This document shows, piece after piece, positions 54,101 to 62,938 of a stretch of 64,000 nt of DNA. The stretch is from DASTFP01 sp963816855. Its GTDB lineage: Bacteria; Verrucomicrobiota; Verrucomicrobiia; Chthoniobacterales; Terrimicrobiaceae. Both the position numbers and the translations under genes were made by a program. The stretch covers positions 111,730 through 175,729 of the forward strand of contig CAWFMA010000006.1 of assembly GCA_963816855.1 (NCBI GenBank). Direction: 5' to 3'. The first letter of the stretch is position 1. Every line of letters starts with the position of its first letter. The notes under the pieces were generated by a model. It was not told the origin of the DNA, searched no databases, and saw only the letters and a list, made by a program, of their open reading frames with translations.

Positions 54101-56721
54101 AACCCTGGCTCGTCGGTGAAAAAGCAGGGATTGAGATCTTGTCGCCAAAAAGCGGCGTGGCCTGGGTGAGCGTCGAAACCGACAGGATCCTTGACACCTT
54201 TTCCATTCCCCTCAAGGGGAACACCAGTCGCCTCGAAATTCCGGTCAAACCCGAATACGAACCGAATGCCTTTGTTTCGGTCTACATCCTAAGCCCCGGC
54301 GGTTCCGACGAGCTTGCTGGGGAGATGTTTGGCTACGACCAGATTGCCGTGCGCGCGCCCGAACGCGCGCTGGATGTTTCCGTCAAAACGAGCCGCGCCG
54401 AATACGAACCGCGCGAAAAAGTTTCCGGCGAGGTGAGCGTCAAAGCCGCGGGCCGTCCAGTCGACGGTGCCGATCTGGCGATCTATGCGGTCGACGACTC
54501 GATTCTCACGCTTGGCGGCTGGAGACTTCCGCAGGTGCTGGCGGACTTTTTCCCGCCTCGAAGCTTCGCGGTGGCGACCTATTCTGCGTTGAAGGCTTAT
54601 ACGGACAAGGTGGCTCCCTCGTGGCTCACGATGAAGGGTTTCGTCTCTGGCGACGCTGGCGCTGAGGAATTTGGCAACGTCACTTTTACGCGCAAGGAAT
54701 TCAAGCCGCTGATCTTTTGGCGCCCCAGCGTGCGGACCGATGCGCAAGGGATCGCCAAATTCGAATGCGAAGCTCCGGACAATCTTACTCGTTTCCGGGT
54801 GGTGGCGGTTGGTCAGACGCGAAGCAACCAGTTCGGCGCAGGCGACACGACTTTCGCCGTCAGCAAGAAGCTTCTCATCGAGCCCGCGCTTCCGCGATTC
54901 CTTCGGGAGGGCGACGAGGTTGAACTGAGAGCCGTCGCGAGGCAAAGAGTGTCCGAAGGCGAAAAGCTTCTCGTCCGATGTGTCGCGGGCGGAAATCTTG
55001 AGTTGCTCACTGGCCCGGAGCGGGAGGTTTTCGCCGGCCGCGATGCTCCGGCCGTTGTCCGTTTCAAGGCTCGCGCGAAAGCTGCCGGCCCGGCGAGCGT
55101 GAAATTCGAGGTGGTTTCGACCTCCAAGCTGGCCGACGCGGTGGAGGTCAACGTTCCGGTGGCCCAAGCCGCGATTTTGAAGAGGGAAGCGGTCTCGGGT
55201 CCTTTGGCGGGCTCCGAGCTCGCCGGCCAGGCCATCATGCCCGCTGTATGGAAGCACGGGCGCGGGACGTTCAGCCTCACGGTCTCATCCGTGCCCTGGC
55301 TGAGCAAGCTCATGGGTTTGCCGTTCCTCCTTGATTACCCCCACGGCTGTTTCGAGCAAAAGTCCTCGCGGCTTCTGGCCTACACTTTCCTCGGCGCGCT
55401 CCTGGACTACCTCCCCGACGGAAACGTGCGCAAGACGGCCTACGGGAAAGTAATTGAAGAGACGCTTCAGGAATTCGAAACGGCGCTCCTGGCAGATGGA
55501 CGCCTTCCCTACTGGCCGGGCGGCACGGAGCCGAACAATTTTGTAACGATCCAGGCCGCCTGGTGCGCCAGCCAGGCGGAGGAGGCCGGCTTCTCTGTCC
55601 CCGACCGTCTTTCTTCGGACCTTTCAGACGCACTGGGAAAAATGGTGGCCGGCAAGATTTCCAGGCTTTCGCCGACTTTGAGGGCGTTCGCCATTCTTGT
55701 GCTTTCGAACTCAGGCGAGGAAGCCGGCGAGGATGTCCTTTCCGCGGCTGATGAGCTTTTTCTCCAACGCGACAAACTGACCGGGGAAGGGCGGGCCATG
55801 CTGGCGATTGCGTTGCACGATCTCGGCATTCGCCCGGATCACCAAGGGTCGCTCGTCAGCGAGCTTCCGAAGCAGTTCGACGACCTCGCCTTCAACCCGG
55901 AGACGTTCTCTTCTGCGGCACGGACCGAGGCCCTCTGTGGCTGGGCGCGCTTTCTCGTCGAGCCATCTTCAATTTCCGGCGCCTTCCGCGACCGCCTGAC
56001 CCGGCTTATGGATTCGTCGTCGAGCCTCTCCACGCAGGAAAATTTTTGGCTCCTGGCGGTGTTCCAGGCGATGATGAAAGCGACCGCGGCGCCGCGGCTC
56101 AGCGCGCTCAAGCCCAACCCGGAAGCCGTCTCCGCCAATGCCAGTTCCGCGAGCTGGCGCAACCGCAACCTCGCGAAGCTGGCGCCGTTTTCCGTCAACG
56201 GGTTGCGACCAGGGGGCAGTTTCGTGCTGAAGGCGGAATATCAATCGACGGAAAAAGAGACGGCACCCGTGACCCGGGGGATCAGGATGGACCGGGTGGT
56301 GAAGAATCTTACCGCGCCCGACCGGGATGGCAGCAGCGAGGCCCCTTTTCGACTGGGCGATCAAATTTTGATTTCCTATCGGTTTTCTTGTGAAAAGCCC
56401 CAGAGCTACGTGGCGCTCGAGGACTTGATCCCAGCTGGCATCGAGGTCGTGAATCCGGACCTCGCGCTCTTTGGCCAATACTATTCGCTGCCCGAGGAAT
56501 CGGGACTTGAAACCGCACGGTTGTCTCACAGCGAAATCCGGGACAGGCAAACGAATCTGTATTTCGATGACTTGCCTGCCCGAACTTCAACCTACAGCGT
56601 TCTTGCGCGGGCAACCGCGGCCGGAATGTTCGCCTGGCCGGCGACCCAAATTTCCCCGATGTACAGACAGCAGGTTTTTGGCCGATCGGCCCCAAGCGAA
56701 TGCTACGTCGCCTCCGAGTAG
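51172..56721 (+). CDS. Bacterial alpha-2-macroglobulin with thioester motif
   Basis: A 1,849-residue envelope protein with a signal peptide (MNYSTVVLFATVLALLAGG). It has the usual string of macroglobulin domains, MG2-like segments around 610-640 (LTDRPLYRPGQSIQFKGI), the bait-region/ANATO-like A2M core with KTSRAEYEPREKVSGE, and the thioester-containing helical domain at YPHGCFEQKSS (Cys1393-Gln1396). The thioester is intact. The protein traps foreign proteases in the periplasm. Its 3' end overlaps pbpC by 22 bases, the classic pairing. The length is somewhat above the E. coli YfhM protein. Confidence 0.95.
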   Translation: MNYSTVVLFATVLALLAGGTRGQEPSRPADSLSSGMGQGESARDPRAGGLAVDGIEEGLRAGSTLTITFPVEMVPADRIDAEDVESPIEISPALDAGFTWRTQSQGELTIEGPLIPGQSYQFSLREGTKDPGGNPLLPDAWGFEMTAPELRVIEEDYGERATLNARPQVPIEFNYPVRISDAANRVWFQDRASRTRFPAEILLNAAEGDRNDAPIVEGKVEELEEVTGFRVRPLQPLPVGRRYDLVVDGICAAYGGRPQAYPQVFPLGTTRPMTIDYVAAHNHPLGTPHIEVKFNQTLDESELPKDALRISPAVSQLHLFKQGSSVIAEGNFDPKSRYVVEVSPEILGAGGYGIAKQETWGATFRPKDGAILFPDRQIRQRSVLGLNFAFYHVNTSDLEWKLAVVPLEKLPAVLSREQEFTRVLSDSGGNPLWTREGAFQRAPSEPLIPAFQFNVVASGKISAGQDDTDTLRHITWKPSDPSALPGPMLLEVTGTDSGGRIVGNRALIFFGEIALTRKLTKTQAIIRAARLSDAKPMPKSTVSALDKDLKKIVEATTDSDGLAVFDNLAIAGAQYFLCEGTLQPVKLSDQFPGGTTSARAPPPLRAHTLTDRPLYRPGQSIQFKGIVREEQGGALRIPSGKPVNWTIERAYEGEVLASGKGKVDAAGAWNGFWLPAAGTPVGDFAIKALIDGQPAGARAQFQIQEFRNPPFSVVCETKDTQKPGQSSISVQSQYFHGAPNAGSRVQWTATWISDSANGEYYGEDWTRVDLYSEHAKHPDYSAEVSGEAALDGSGRATLQCDAPFKDPGNRAQCSVIWKVDTTGPDGQTVTGGATQKVAMAPVLLGVKRAEAREGAIEFQWHADERFEKAPESVDVKLFHVETKSVKERLAPEVYRYRNFDQYELIEQRERVTTDRLEFTPGTPGRYVVVVSPAAGGPGFPVSEQAYLEGDEESHVPIESDTAATVFSVREERGEGSKPWLVGEKAGIEILSPKSGVAWVSVETDRILDTFSIPLKGNTSRLEIPVKPEYEPNAFVSVYILSPGGSDELAGEMFGYDQIAVRAPERALDVSVKTSRAEYEPREKVSGEVSVKAAGRPVDGADLAIYAVDDSILTLGGWRLPQVLADFFPPRSFAVATYSALKAYTDKVAPSWLTMKGFVSGDAGAEEFGNVTFTRKEFKPLIFWRPSVRTDAQGIAKFECEAPDNLTRFRVVAVGQTRSNQFGAGDTTFAVSKKLLIEPALPRFLREGDEVELRAVARQRVSEGEKLLVRCVAGGNLELLTGPEREVFAGRDAPAVVRFKARAKAAGPASVKFEVVSTSKLADAVEVNVPVAQAAILKREAVSGPLAGSELAGQAIMPAVWKHGRGTFSLTVSSVPWLSKLMGLPFLLDYPHGCFEQKSSRLLAYTFLGALLDYLPDGNVRKTAYGKVIEETLQEFETALLADGRLPYWPGGTEPNNFVTIQAAWCASQAEEAGFSVPDRLSSDLSDALGKMVAGKISRLSPTLRAFAILVLSNSGEEAGEDVLSAADELFLQRDKLTGEGRAMLAIALHDLGIRPDHQGSLVSELPKQFDDLAFNPETFSSAARTEALCGWARFLVEPSSISGAFRDRLTRLMDSSSSLSTQENFWLLAVFQAMMKATAAPRLSALKPNPEAVSANASSASWRNRNLAKLAPFSVNGLRPGGSFVLKAEYQSTEKETAPVTRGIRMDRVVKNLTAPDRDGSSEAPFRLGDQILISYRFSCEKPQSYVALEDLIPAGIEVVNPDLALFGQYYSLPEESGLETARLSHSEIRDRQTNLYFDDLPARTSTYSVLARATAAGMFAWPATQISPMYRQQVFGRSAPSECYVASE

Positions 56722-58958
56722 CTCATCTGCCGTCCGTCCGCCTTGGGCGATCGGCGCCAGTCTTTGCAGGATTGGTTCTCATTTTTCTTCTGGCGGGCGT
56801 TTGCTCGTTCTGGATTATCGGGCGATCGATCTGGCGCGCCCCGTTGCCCAGGAGCTTGGATTGGCCTGCGCCCGCCACGCCGATCATCACCGATTCTCAA
56901 GGAAAGACCATTGCCGTCCTGCCGACGCCCCTGGCCAGAGAGAGCTATCCGGTGCGATTGAAAGACGCCGGCCTTTGGATGCCCATGGTCACCGTCGGCA
57001 TTGAAGATGCGCGCTTTTGGAAACACCGCGGCGTGGACGTGTATGCCGCCGCCGCCGCGGCGCTGCGGAATCTGCGGAACGGACGCGTTATTTCCGGCGC
57101 CTCCACGATCACCCAGCAACTCATCAAGATCTCTTCGGCACGCCGCGAGCGGACCTTGGCGGGAAAGATCCGGGAAGGGTTTGCGGCCCTGAGGCTGGAG
57201 CGCGAGTGGGAGAAGAAGCGCATCCTCGAAGCCTATTTGAACCGTCTCGACTACGGAAACCGGCGGTTTGGTCCGGAAGCCGCGGCTCAGGCCTATTTTG
57301 GAAAGTCCGCCCGGGTTCTCTCTCTTTCCGAAGCGATATTCCTGGCCGGTCTGCCTCAATCGCCGGCGCGGTTGAACCCTTGGAAGAATCCGGATGCCGC
57401 CCTGGTCCGTTACCGTCGCAACGTCAGGCGGCTCGCCGCGGCCGGGCTTCTTCCTTCCGGCGTCACCGCGCAGTCGCTCTTGAGAGCCCCTCCTCGCATC
57501 GAGATGCATGAACCGACGAGCGAAGCTTCCCATTTCGTCCAGCTCGTGCAACGGGGCGTTTCGCCCGACCTGACGGCTTCCGGGAAAATCACTACTTACC
57601 TGGACTCGAATCTGCAAAACATTGCGTTGCGCGCGCTGCGCGAACATCTTTCGAGGAATGCGGGACTCGGAGTGACCGACGCCGCGATTGTGGTCATCGA
57701 AAATTCGACCGGTGCGGTGCGCGCCTTGGCTTGCGCCGGGGACCCTCGACATGCCGCCCTCAATTCGGCCGTTGAGCCGCGGAGTTGCGGCTCGACGCTC
57801 AAGCCGTTTCTTTACCTGTTGGCCCTGGATCAACGAAAGCTCACCGCGGCTTCGCTATTACCGGACACGAAGGACGCGATCGCCGGGGAATACCGCGACT
57901 ACGACCCGCAGAATTATTCCAAGCGCTATCTCGGGCCGGTGCGAATGCGCGAGGCCTTGGGAAACTCGCTTAACGTGCCCGCGGTCTTTGCGCTCAGCAA
58001 AATTGGCGCCCGTGAGACCTTCGGTCCCTTCAGCAGATGGGGCCTGAATTTTCCGGCTCCCTTTGATGCCTACGGGGCGGGATTCATCCTTGGGAATGCG
58101 CCAGTGCGCCTTGTTGAACTCGCCGGGATTTACGCAGGCCTCGCGCGCGGGGGAGAAGTTTGGACGCCCCGGCTCATCACCGGCAGCCGTTTCGAAAGCC
58201 GGCGCCTGGCCTCGCCGGAGGCAAGCGCGATCATCGCCGACATTCTTTGCGACAACCGGGCCCGGCGCGCGTCCTTTGGCGCATCGTCGCCTCTGAACCT
58301 TCCCGAGCGAACCGCGGTGAAGACCGGCACGAGTTCCGGCTTTCGCGACGGCTGGTGTGTGGGATTTAGCAAAGACCACACGGTCGCCGTCTGGGCGGGC
58401 AACCTTGACGGCCGCCAAATGGGAGAACTGCTGGCCGTGCGCTCGGCGGCTCCGCTTTGGGCGGCGGTGATGAAATCTCTCTACGCGGCGGGGGATCGTG
58501 CCTGGCCGGAAATCTCCGAAACGCCTATCCTTCATTCCGTGGATGTTGCCGCCGAAACCGGTCTGCTTCCTCGTCCCGGCGAACCGGTCGTCCGCGAATG
58601 GTTCCTGCGGGGCACCGAGCCCGTCGAGAACGCCGCTGCGCTCTACGTGGGCGGCCTCCTGCAACTTCCGCCGGAATACCTTGCGTGGTGTGCCGGACCG
58701 CATAACGGGCGCGGAGCGGCGGTGCGCAACAAGCCGCTGAGCATCTTGTTTCCGAAAGACGGCGCAACTTTTTCCTATGATCCACGGATTTCCAAATCCC
58801 AGCAAATGCTCCCCTTGCAGAGTTCGTGGCCGGAATGCGAATGGTTCCTCAACGGTCGGCGCCTGGAGAGTCCCCTCGTCCCTCTTGAACGCGGAGCATG
58901 GTCAATTTCCGCTCGTGCGGGCGGACAAACCACCTTCTCAAACTACGTCGTGGAATGA
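56700..58958 (+). CDS. pbpC: Penicillin-binding protein 1C
   Basis: A 752-residue bifunctional enzyme: a membrane helix at about 21-42, a GT51 glycosyltransferase with IEDARFWKHRGVD (Glu102) and STITQQLIK, and a transpeptidase with S365-T-L-K368, the SxN motif GNSLNVP and KTGTSSGFRDGW. A C-terminal BiPBP_C domain completes it. It builds or repairs peptidoglycan in the same compartment in which the A2M protein works. ATG at 56700 overlaps the A2M gene. Confidence 0.96.
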   Translation: MLRRLRVAHLPSVRLGRSAPVFAGLVLIFLLAGVCSFWIIGRSIWRAPLPRSLDWPAPATPIITDSQGKTIAVLPTPLARESYPVRLKDAGLWMPMVTVGIEDARFWKHRGVDVYAAAAAALRNLRNGRVISGASTITQQLIKISSARRERTLAGKIREGFAALRLEREWEKKRILEAYLNRLDYGNRRFGPEAAAQAYFGKSARVLSLSEAIFLAGLPQSPARLNPWKNPDAALVRYRRNVRRLAAAGLLPSGVTAQSLLRAPPRIEMHEPTSEASHFVQLVQRGVSPDLTASGKITTYLDSNLQNIALRALREHLSRNAGLGVTDAAIVVIENSTGAVRALACAGDPRHAALNSAVEPRSCGSTLKPFLYLLALDQRKLTAASLLPDTKDAIAGEYRDYDPQNYSKRYLGPVRMREALGNSLNVPAVFALSKIGARETFGPFSRWGLNFPAPFDAYGAGFILGNAPVRLVELAGIYAGLARGGEVWTPRLITGSRFESRRLASPEASAIIADILCDNRARRASFGASSPLNLPERTAVKTGTSSGFRDGWCVGFSKDHTVAVWAGNLDGRQMGELLAVRSAAPLWAAVMKSLYAAGDRAWPEISETPILHSVDVAAETGLLPRPGEPVVREWFLRGTEPVENAAALYVGGLLQLPPEYLAWCAGPHNGRGAAVRNKPLSILFPKDGATFSYDPRISKSQQMLPLQSSWPECEWFLNGRRLESPLVPLERGAWSISARAGGQTTFSNYVVE

Positions 58959-59071
58959 CAGAGCGAAGTTCGGAGGACCCCGCGTGGCTCCGACCAGCGA
59001 GGCTGGCAGGAAGAGCCGATTTCGTTCCCATGGTTGAAAACTCGCAGGGAGAAGGAGTATTATTTTTGGTC

Positions 59072-59236
59072 ATGAACCGGTTTTTAGCGCTCGCCGTTTT
59101 CGCGGTCGTCCTTCTGGGCTGCCGTGGCCCGGGCGGGCCAATGGAACGCGCCGGCCGCGGCGTTGACAATGCCGTTTACGATGTCGGAACCGGCATCAAA
59201 AGGACGGGCCAGAAAATCCAGCGCGCTGCAGAGTAG
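59072..59236 (+). CDS. Small entericidin-like lipoprotein
   Basis: 54 residues starting MNRFLALAVFAVVLLGC, a signal peptide with lipobox LLGC. The mature part (RGPGGPMERAGRGVDNAVYD) is short and Gly/Arg-rich, as in small envelope lipoproteins of the entericidin type. The longer frame upstream is antisense-like and not used. It follows pbpC by 113 bases. Confidence 0.72.
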   Translation: MNRFLALAVFAVVLLGCRGPGGPMERAGRGVDNAVYDVGTGIKRTGQKIQRAAE

Positions 59237-59251
59237 CGCGCCGCCAGTTTC

Positions 59252-59272
59252 CTCTTTCGAGAGCGAAAGATT
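59252..59272 (+). terminator. Possible rho-independent terminator after the lipoprotein gene
   Basis: CTTTCG and CGAAAG pair with a four-base loop (AGAG), followed by ATTTTAA. The stem is only six pairs and the T run is short, so this is weak, but its position just after the operon end supports it. Confidence 0.4.
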
Positions 59273-59397
59273 TTAAGCAAGTGGGGATCAGCTGCCGCCA
59301 TTTATGGAACCCAGGGTGTTTTCAAATCAGAGCGGGATTCAACGACCGGCAGCAGGGCTTGGCGCGGGCTCAATTTGTTGTGCCGCTGTCGCGCGTC

Positions 59398-59814
59398 TCA
59401 TCGCAGGCACGCGTCGAGCCGTATCGCGTCGGCCCACAGGGTGCCAGAGGGCGTCCGGAGTCCGCCAAACGGGCAATAGGAGCGGCCGCTATTGTGCACT
59501 CGCCAGAAATCTTCGATATCCGCGCAGTGCTTCGCGTCGGTGATCCTGCCCGCGGGCGAGCCCAAACCTATCGCCGTGGCCGCCCAGAGTTGGAACCGAA
59601 AGTCTCCTTGCTGGTAATCGGCGGCTTGCGCCAGCGACTCGAAGACGAAGAGCTTCGTCCCGGCAGGCGGCGAAACGAACTCGCCGACCAGATATTGGAT
59701 GTCGTAGCGCCCGACTGCGATGGAGCTGCGCAGTCCCTTAGCGACGACCTTAAAGACGCAATGCATCTCGACAAAGGTGTCTTCTCGCGGCGATTCGAAT
59801 CCAAATCCGTCCAT
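59398..59814 (-). CDS. Hypothetical protein (138 residues)
   Basis: The frame has strong third-position GC and a balanced composition: KLFVFESLAQAADYQQGDF and IEDFWRVHNSGRSYCPFGG stand out, with aromatic residues and two Cys in the C-terminal half. I recognise no family. It follows the metzincin-like ORF on the same strand, 117 bases after its stop, so the two could be one unit. Confidence 0.6.
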   Translation of the reverse strand: MDGFGFESPREDTFVEMHCVFKVVAKGLRSSIAVGRYDIQYLVGEFVSPPAGTKLFVFESLAQAADYQQGDFRFQLWAATAIGLGSPAGRITDAKHCADIEDFWRVHNSGRSYCPFGGLRTPSGTLWADAIRLDACLR

Positions 59815-59931
59815 GCTGGCGCTAACGTTCCCGGCAAGCTAATGTCCTTCCGCCAGCGGAACAAAGTCTTTTTGCGCCGAGCGCAGCAAATTGCGCGATC
59901 TTGATTGCAGCGGTGGCGCTGGAAGGATGGG

Positions 59932-60914
59932 CTAAACCGTGTCCCACGGATTGATGATGTCCGCATAGCGCCGACCGAGCCGTGTGCCGGCTTCGAATTC
60001 GTAGGCTCCGCTGGGCGGGTACATCAAATCTGCGAGACTTTTGGTGTGGTGCTCGTTTACAAAGCCAAAGGAGAGCAACAGGTAGTGCACGGCCTCGTGA
60101 GCAAGCGTCTGGATCTCCCTTCTGTAGGGGATGCCGTCTTCGAACACACAGTATCCGTGGTTATCGATAAGCGTGGTTCCGGCAAGAGCGTCGCCATTCC
60201 CAGAACCTCCGTAAGCCGAGACAAAGAGAGACATGGAAATCAGCCACCGGGTTGATATGTCCTGGAAGCGCGTTAAAAATCTCGTCCGTCACCGAAGCGC
60301 CCTGGTTTCCCGCAAGGGTGATGCTCGCCCCGGGTCCTTTTACGAGGTCAAAGACGACATTGGCCTGCGGCTGAAGAATGTCGTTTACTCCCCGCACCAT
60401 TTCCCGAAGCTGTTCTTGGCGCTCCCGTGAAGTATGTATCTTCTTTCCGCTGCCAGGGTCGCTGTCGGATAAGAGATAAAACGCGACTTTGTATCTGGAA
60501 ACCGATTTCACGGAAACCTCAAGGAAGGCTTGATGAATGCCAGCGGAGTCTACCGCCGACAGGAAAGTGGGCATCCCCGCTCTTTTTCCAAAGACCCGAT
60601 AGCTCCGATAGCCGAGTTCCTGCACGCTGATCATCGTGGGATCGGCGTTGTAAATCTTGTAACGCCGGTGATGCCTAAGGATGATGTTCGGCAGCCAAGT
60701 GTAACGGTACCGTCGGCGCCGGAATGCCGCTCTTTGTCTTGGTGTCGATGGCGTGATCGTCCCGGTAAGGCGGCCAAAGATTATTCAGGGGGCGCGCCGA
60801 AGGAACCGAAGGCGTCGTCGTCCCGCAAATTCCCGGTTCGTCGCTCCTGAGCGGGCCCGGTAGCCTGTAGTTGGCGTAAGGGTTGATTCCGGCGTTTTGG
60901 GAGCTGAGTCTCAT
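59932..60914 (-). CDS. Metzincin-like zinc metalloprotease candidate, frameshifted
   Basis: Three overlapping frames read as one protein of about 325 residues. An N-terminal piece (60914-60675, starting MRLSSQNAGINPYANY and holding NLWPPYRDDHAIDTKTKSG), a middle piece with NADPTMISVQELGYRSY and EMVRGVNDILQPQANVV (60161-60680), and a C-terminal piece (59932-60234). The last has the zinc site LAHEAVHYLL and, 20 residues on, a Met-turn-like SLADLMYPPSG, as in metzincins, although the third histidine is displaced. Frame changes lie near 60690 and 60230. No signal peptide is seen. A secreted or injected protease is possible, but unproven. Confidence 0.5.
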
Positions 60915-61259
60915 GGGCTTCGGCAACCGGCCCGTCTGCGTTCAATTTCAGGCATCAGCGGGTCTTTGGGCAATTCGTCACAGACCGCTCCCTCCCTCAC
61001 CGGACCGCCGGTTGACTGGGTCCGCGGGCGTGGTCAGACGCTCGCAGCTTAAGTCTGGTTTGGCGGCCTCGCAAGCGGGTATGAGCGAGCCTCGACGGTC
61101 TCAGTCTGTCAACGCTCGAGACCGGGAAATCCATCCGCCCGCCTGCGAAGGGGCTCGCCGGACCGTTGCTCCCGGCATTGCACTCCGCTTTCGACTTTAC
61201 AAGTCCGGCAACTGCCGATACTAATTCTTTAGTACCCCTACTACAAATCCCCCCAAGCA
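60915..61259. other. Divergent region before the sugar-binding protein gene
   Basis: About 345 bases with no supported gene. The best promoter candidate is TTTACA with a 17-base spacer and TACTAA near 61196-61224, which is poor at the -10. No operator-like inverted repeat is obvious. Confidence 0.3.
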
Positions 61260-62594
61260 ATGAAAAAACTCCTCTGGACGTTTTGTGTGTTCGTGCTGTT
61301 CTCTTGGATCGGCTTGAGCCTCGCGCAAGCCTCGTCGTGGAAGAGGCGGCGAAGGACTACAAAGGAACCGAAATCAAGGTCATTTTTTTGGATCGTCCCG
61401 GCTACCGCGCCGCGATTGAGATGTTGCCGGAATTCGAGAAGCTGACAGGAATCAAGGTGTCTGCGGCTCGTTCCCTACGAGAACAGTCGCGAGAAGGAAG
61501 TGCTGGATTTTTCCGCGCAAGGCGATCTGGCGATCGCCTTGGTGGACCTCGTTTTGATGGGCGAATTTGCCGAATCCGGCTGGATCGTTCCGGTCGACGA
61601 AATCAAGAAGAAGTTTCCCAACCTGATCGATCCCGATCTCGACCTGGATGACTTCTTTTTTCCGCTTCTGTTGGCGGCCTTTGGATCTTGGAATGGTGTC
61701 CTCTACGGGTTGCCGTTCGACAACTATTCCGGCCTTCTCTACTACAACAAGGATATGTTGAAGGCGGCTGGATTCGACAAGCCGCCGGCGACGTGGGATG
61801 GGCTCATCAACGACTACGCGCCGAAACTGACCAAGGACGGCCATTATGCGTTTGCGCTCCAGTCGCGACGCGGCGAGACGCAGTCGTGCGACAGTTTCAT
61901 GCGCTTCTTGTGGCCCTGGGGCGGTTCTCTGCTGGACCCGAAATTCAAGTCGAACCTTCTCGATGTAAAATCCCAAACGGGACTCGAGTTCCGCGAAAAA
62001 CTAATGAAATACATGCCGCCCGGCATCGTGGATTTCGATCACAGCGAAGCGGTCGATGCTCTCGCCCAAGGTCAAGTGGCGATGATTTGCGAATGGTCCG
62101 CATTCTACAAGACGCTTACCGAGCCGACTTCCAAGGTGAAGGATTCGCTCGGAATCGCCCCTGAACCCAAGGGCCCGGAGGGACGCAAGCCGGCCCTCAG
62201 AGGCTTCTCGCTCGCCGTGACAAGCCAGGGCGATGATAAGAAACAGGGCGCCGCATGGCTCTTCATCCAATGGATTACCTCCAAGGCCAAAGCCAAGGAA
62301 TACGTGGAGAAAGGCGGCGTCAGCGGGCGACAGTCCACCTATAAAGACGAAGAACTCGTCAAGAAGTTCCCCTTCATCCCGCCAATGGTTGAGTCGTGGC
62401 AACAGGGAGTGCCCGAATTTCGGCCACGGTTTGCGGAGTGGCCGCAGCTTTCCGACATCGTCGCCGAGTGGGGAACCAAGATGATGAGCGGCCAGACGAC
62501 CGTGAAGGAGGGATCGCAAAAAATTGGCGAGCGAGTGGAAGACGTTCTCAAGAAGGCGGGCTACTACGACGGCAAGAAAGCGCTCGCTCAGTGA
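61260..62594 (+). CDS. Sugar ABC transporter substrate-binding protein, with two compensating frameshifts
   Basis: A solute-binding protein of the SBP_bac_1 type, about 444 residues. It starts at ATG 61260 with a signal peptide (MKKLLWTFCVFVLFSWIG), continues after about 61335 in another frame (VVEEAAKDYKGTEIKVIF, LPEFEKLTGIKVSA), and returns to the first frame at about 61465 for the remaining 370 residues (YGLPFDNYSGLLYYNKDML, GGVSGRQSTYKDEEL). One base is missing and one extra, so the two cancel. The sequence beyond is of high quality and the motifs are intact, so a sequence error is likely. It heads an importer with two permeases. Confidence 0.8.
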
Positions 62595-62938
62595 GACGCG
62601 AAGTTGACTAAAAGGCGGTTGGGTTCGGGTGCCTCGCCGCCTCGAACCGCGGCTTCCGTGAGCGATCGAGCCGGGCGGGCTTTCTAAGCACATCTGTGGC
62701 TTACGCCGCAAGCTGTTGATTGTGTTAGAAGCTCAGTTTCCGAACGCAAAGACGCCATCGGATTTTCCATCCGGTGGGGGGACGCGCACTCACGGCGCGC
62801 GGCGGAGTTTTGGTAGATCCCCCTTAGTCTTGCGAGCTTGCCATGGTTTGCATTTTCTGAAATCGTGCGCTCGAGCGGATGGAGAGTCATTTACCGCGGC
62901 GGCGGGATCGGCGCGCGATGTTGGAGTGATTTGAGGCC
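62595..62938. other. Gap within the sugar importer cluster
   Basis: About 340 bases between binding protein and permease. A GGCGG...CCGCC stem lies near 62612-62642. No ORF on either strand has protein-like content, and no terminator with a T run is seen. The gap is long for an importer operon and may contain a partial attenuator that limits permease expression relative to the binding protein; that is a guess. Confidence 0.35.

Noticed and set aside
59932..60914. Contractile-injection (eCIS) effector with a metalloprotease domain
   Set aside because: No tail, baseplate or sheath genes are in the window, so the idea rests only on a zinc motif.
61196..61224. Promoter TTTACA, 17 bases, TACTAA before the sugar-binding protein gene
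   Set aside because: The -10 matches consensus at only three positions.
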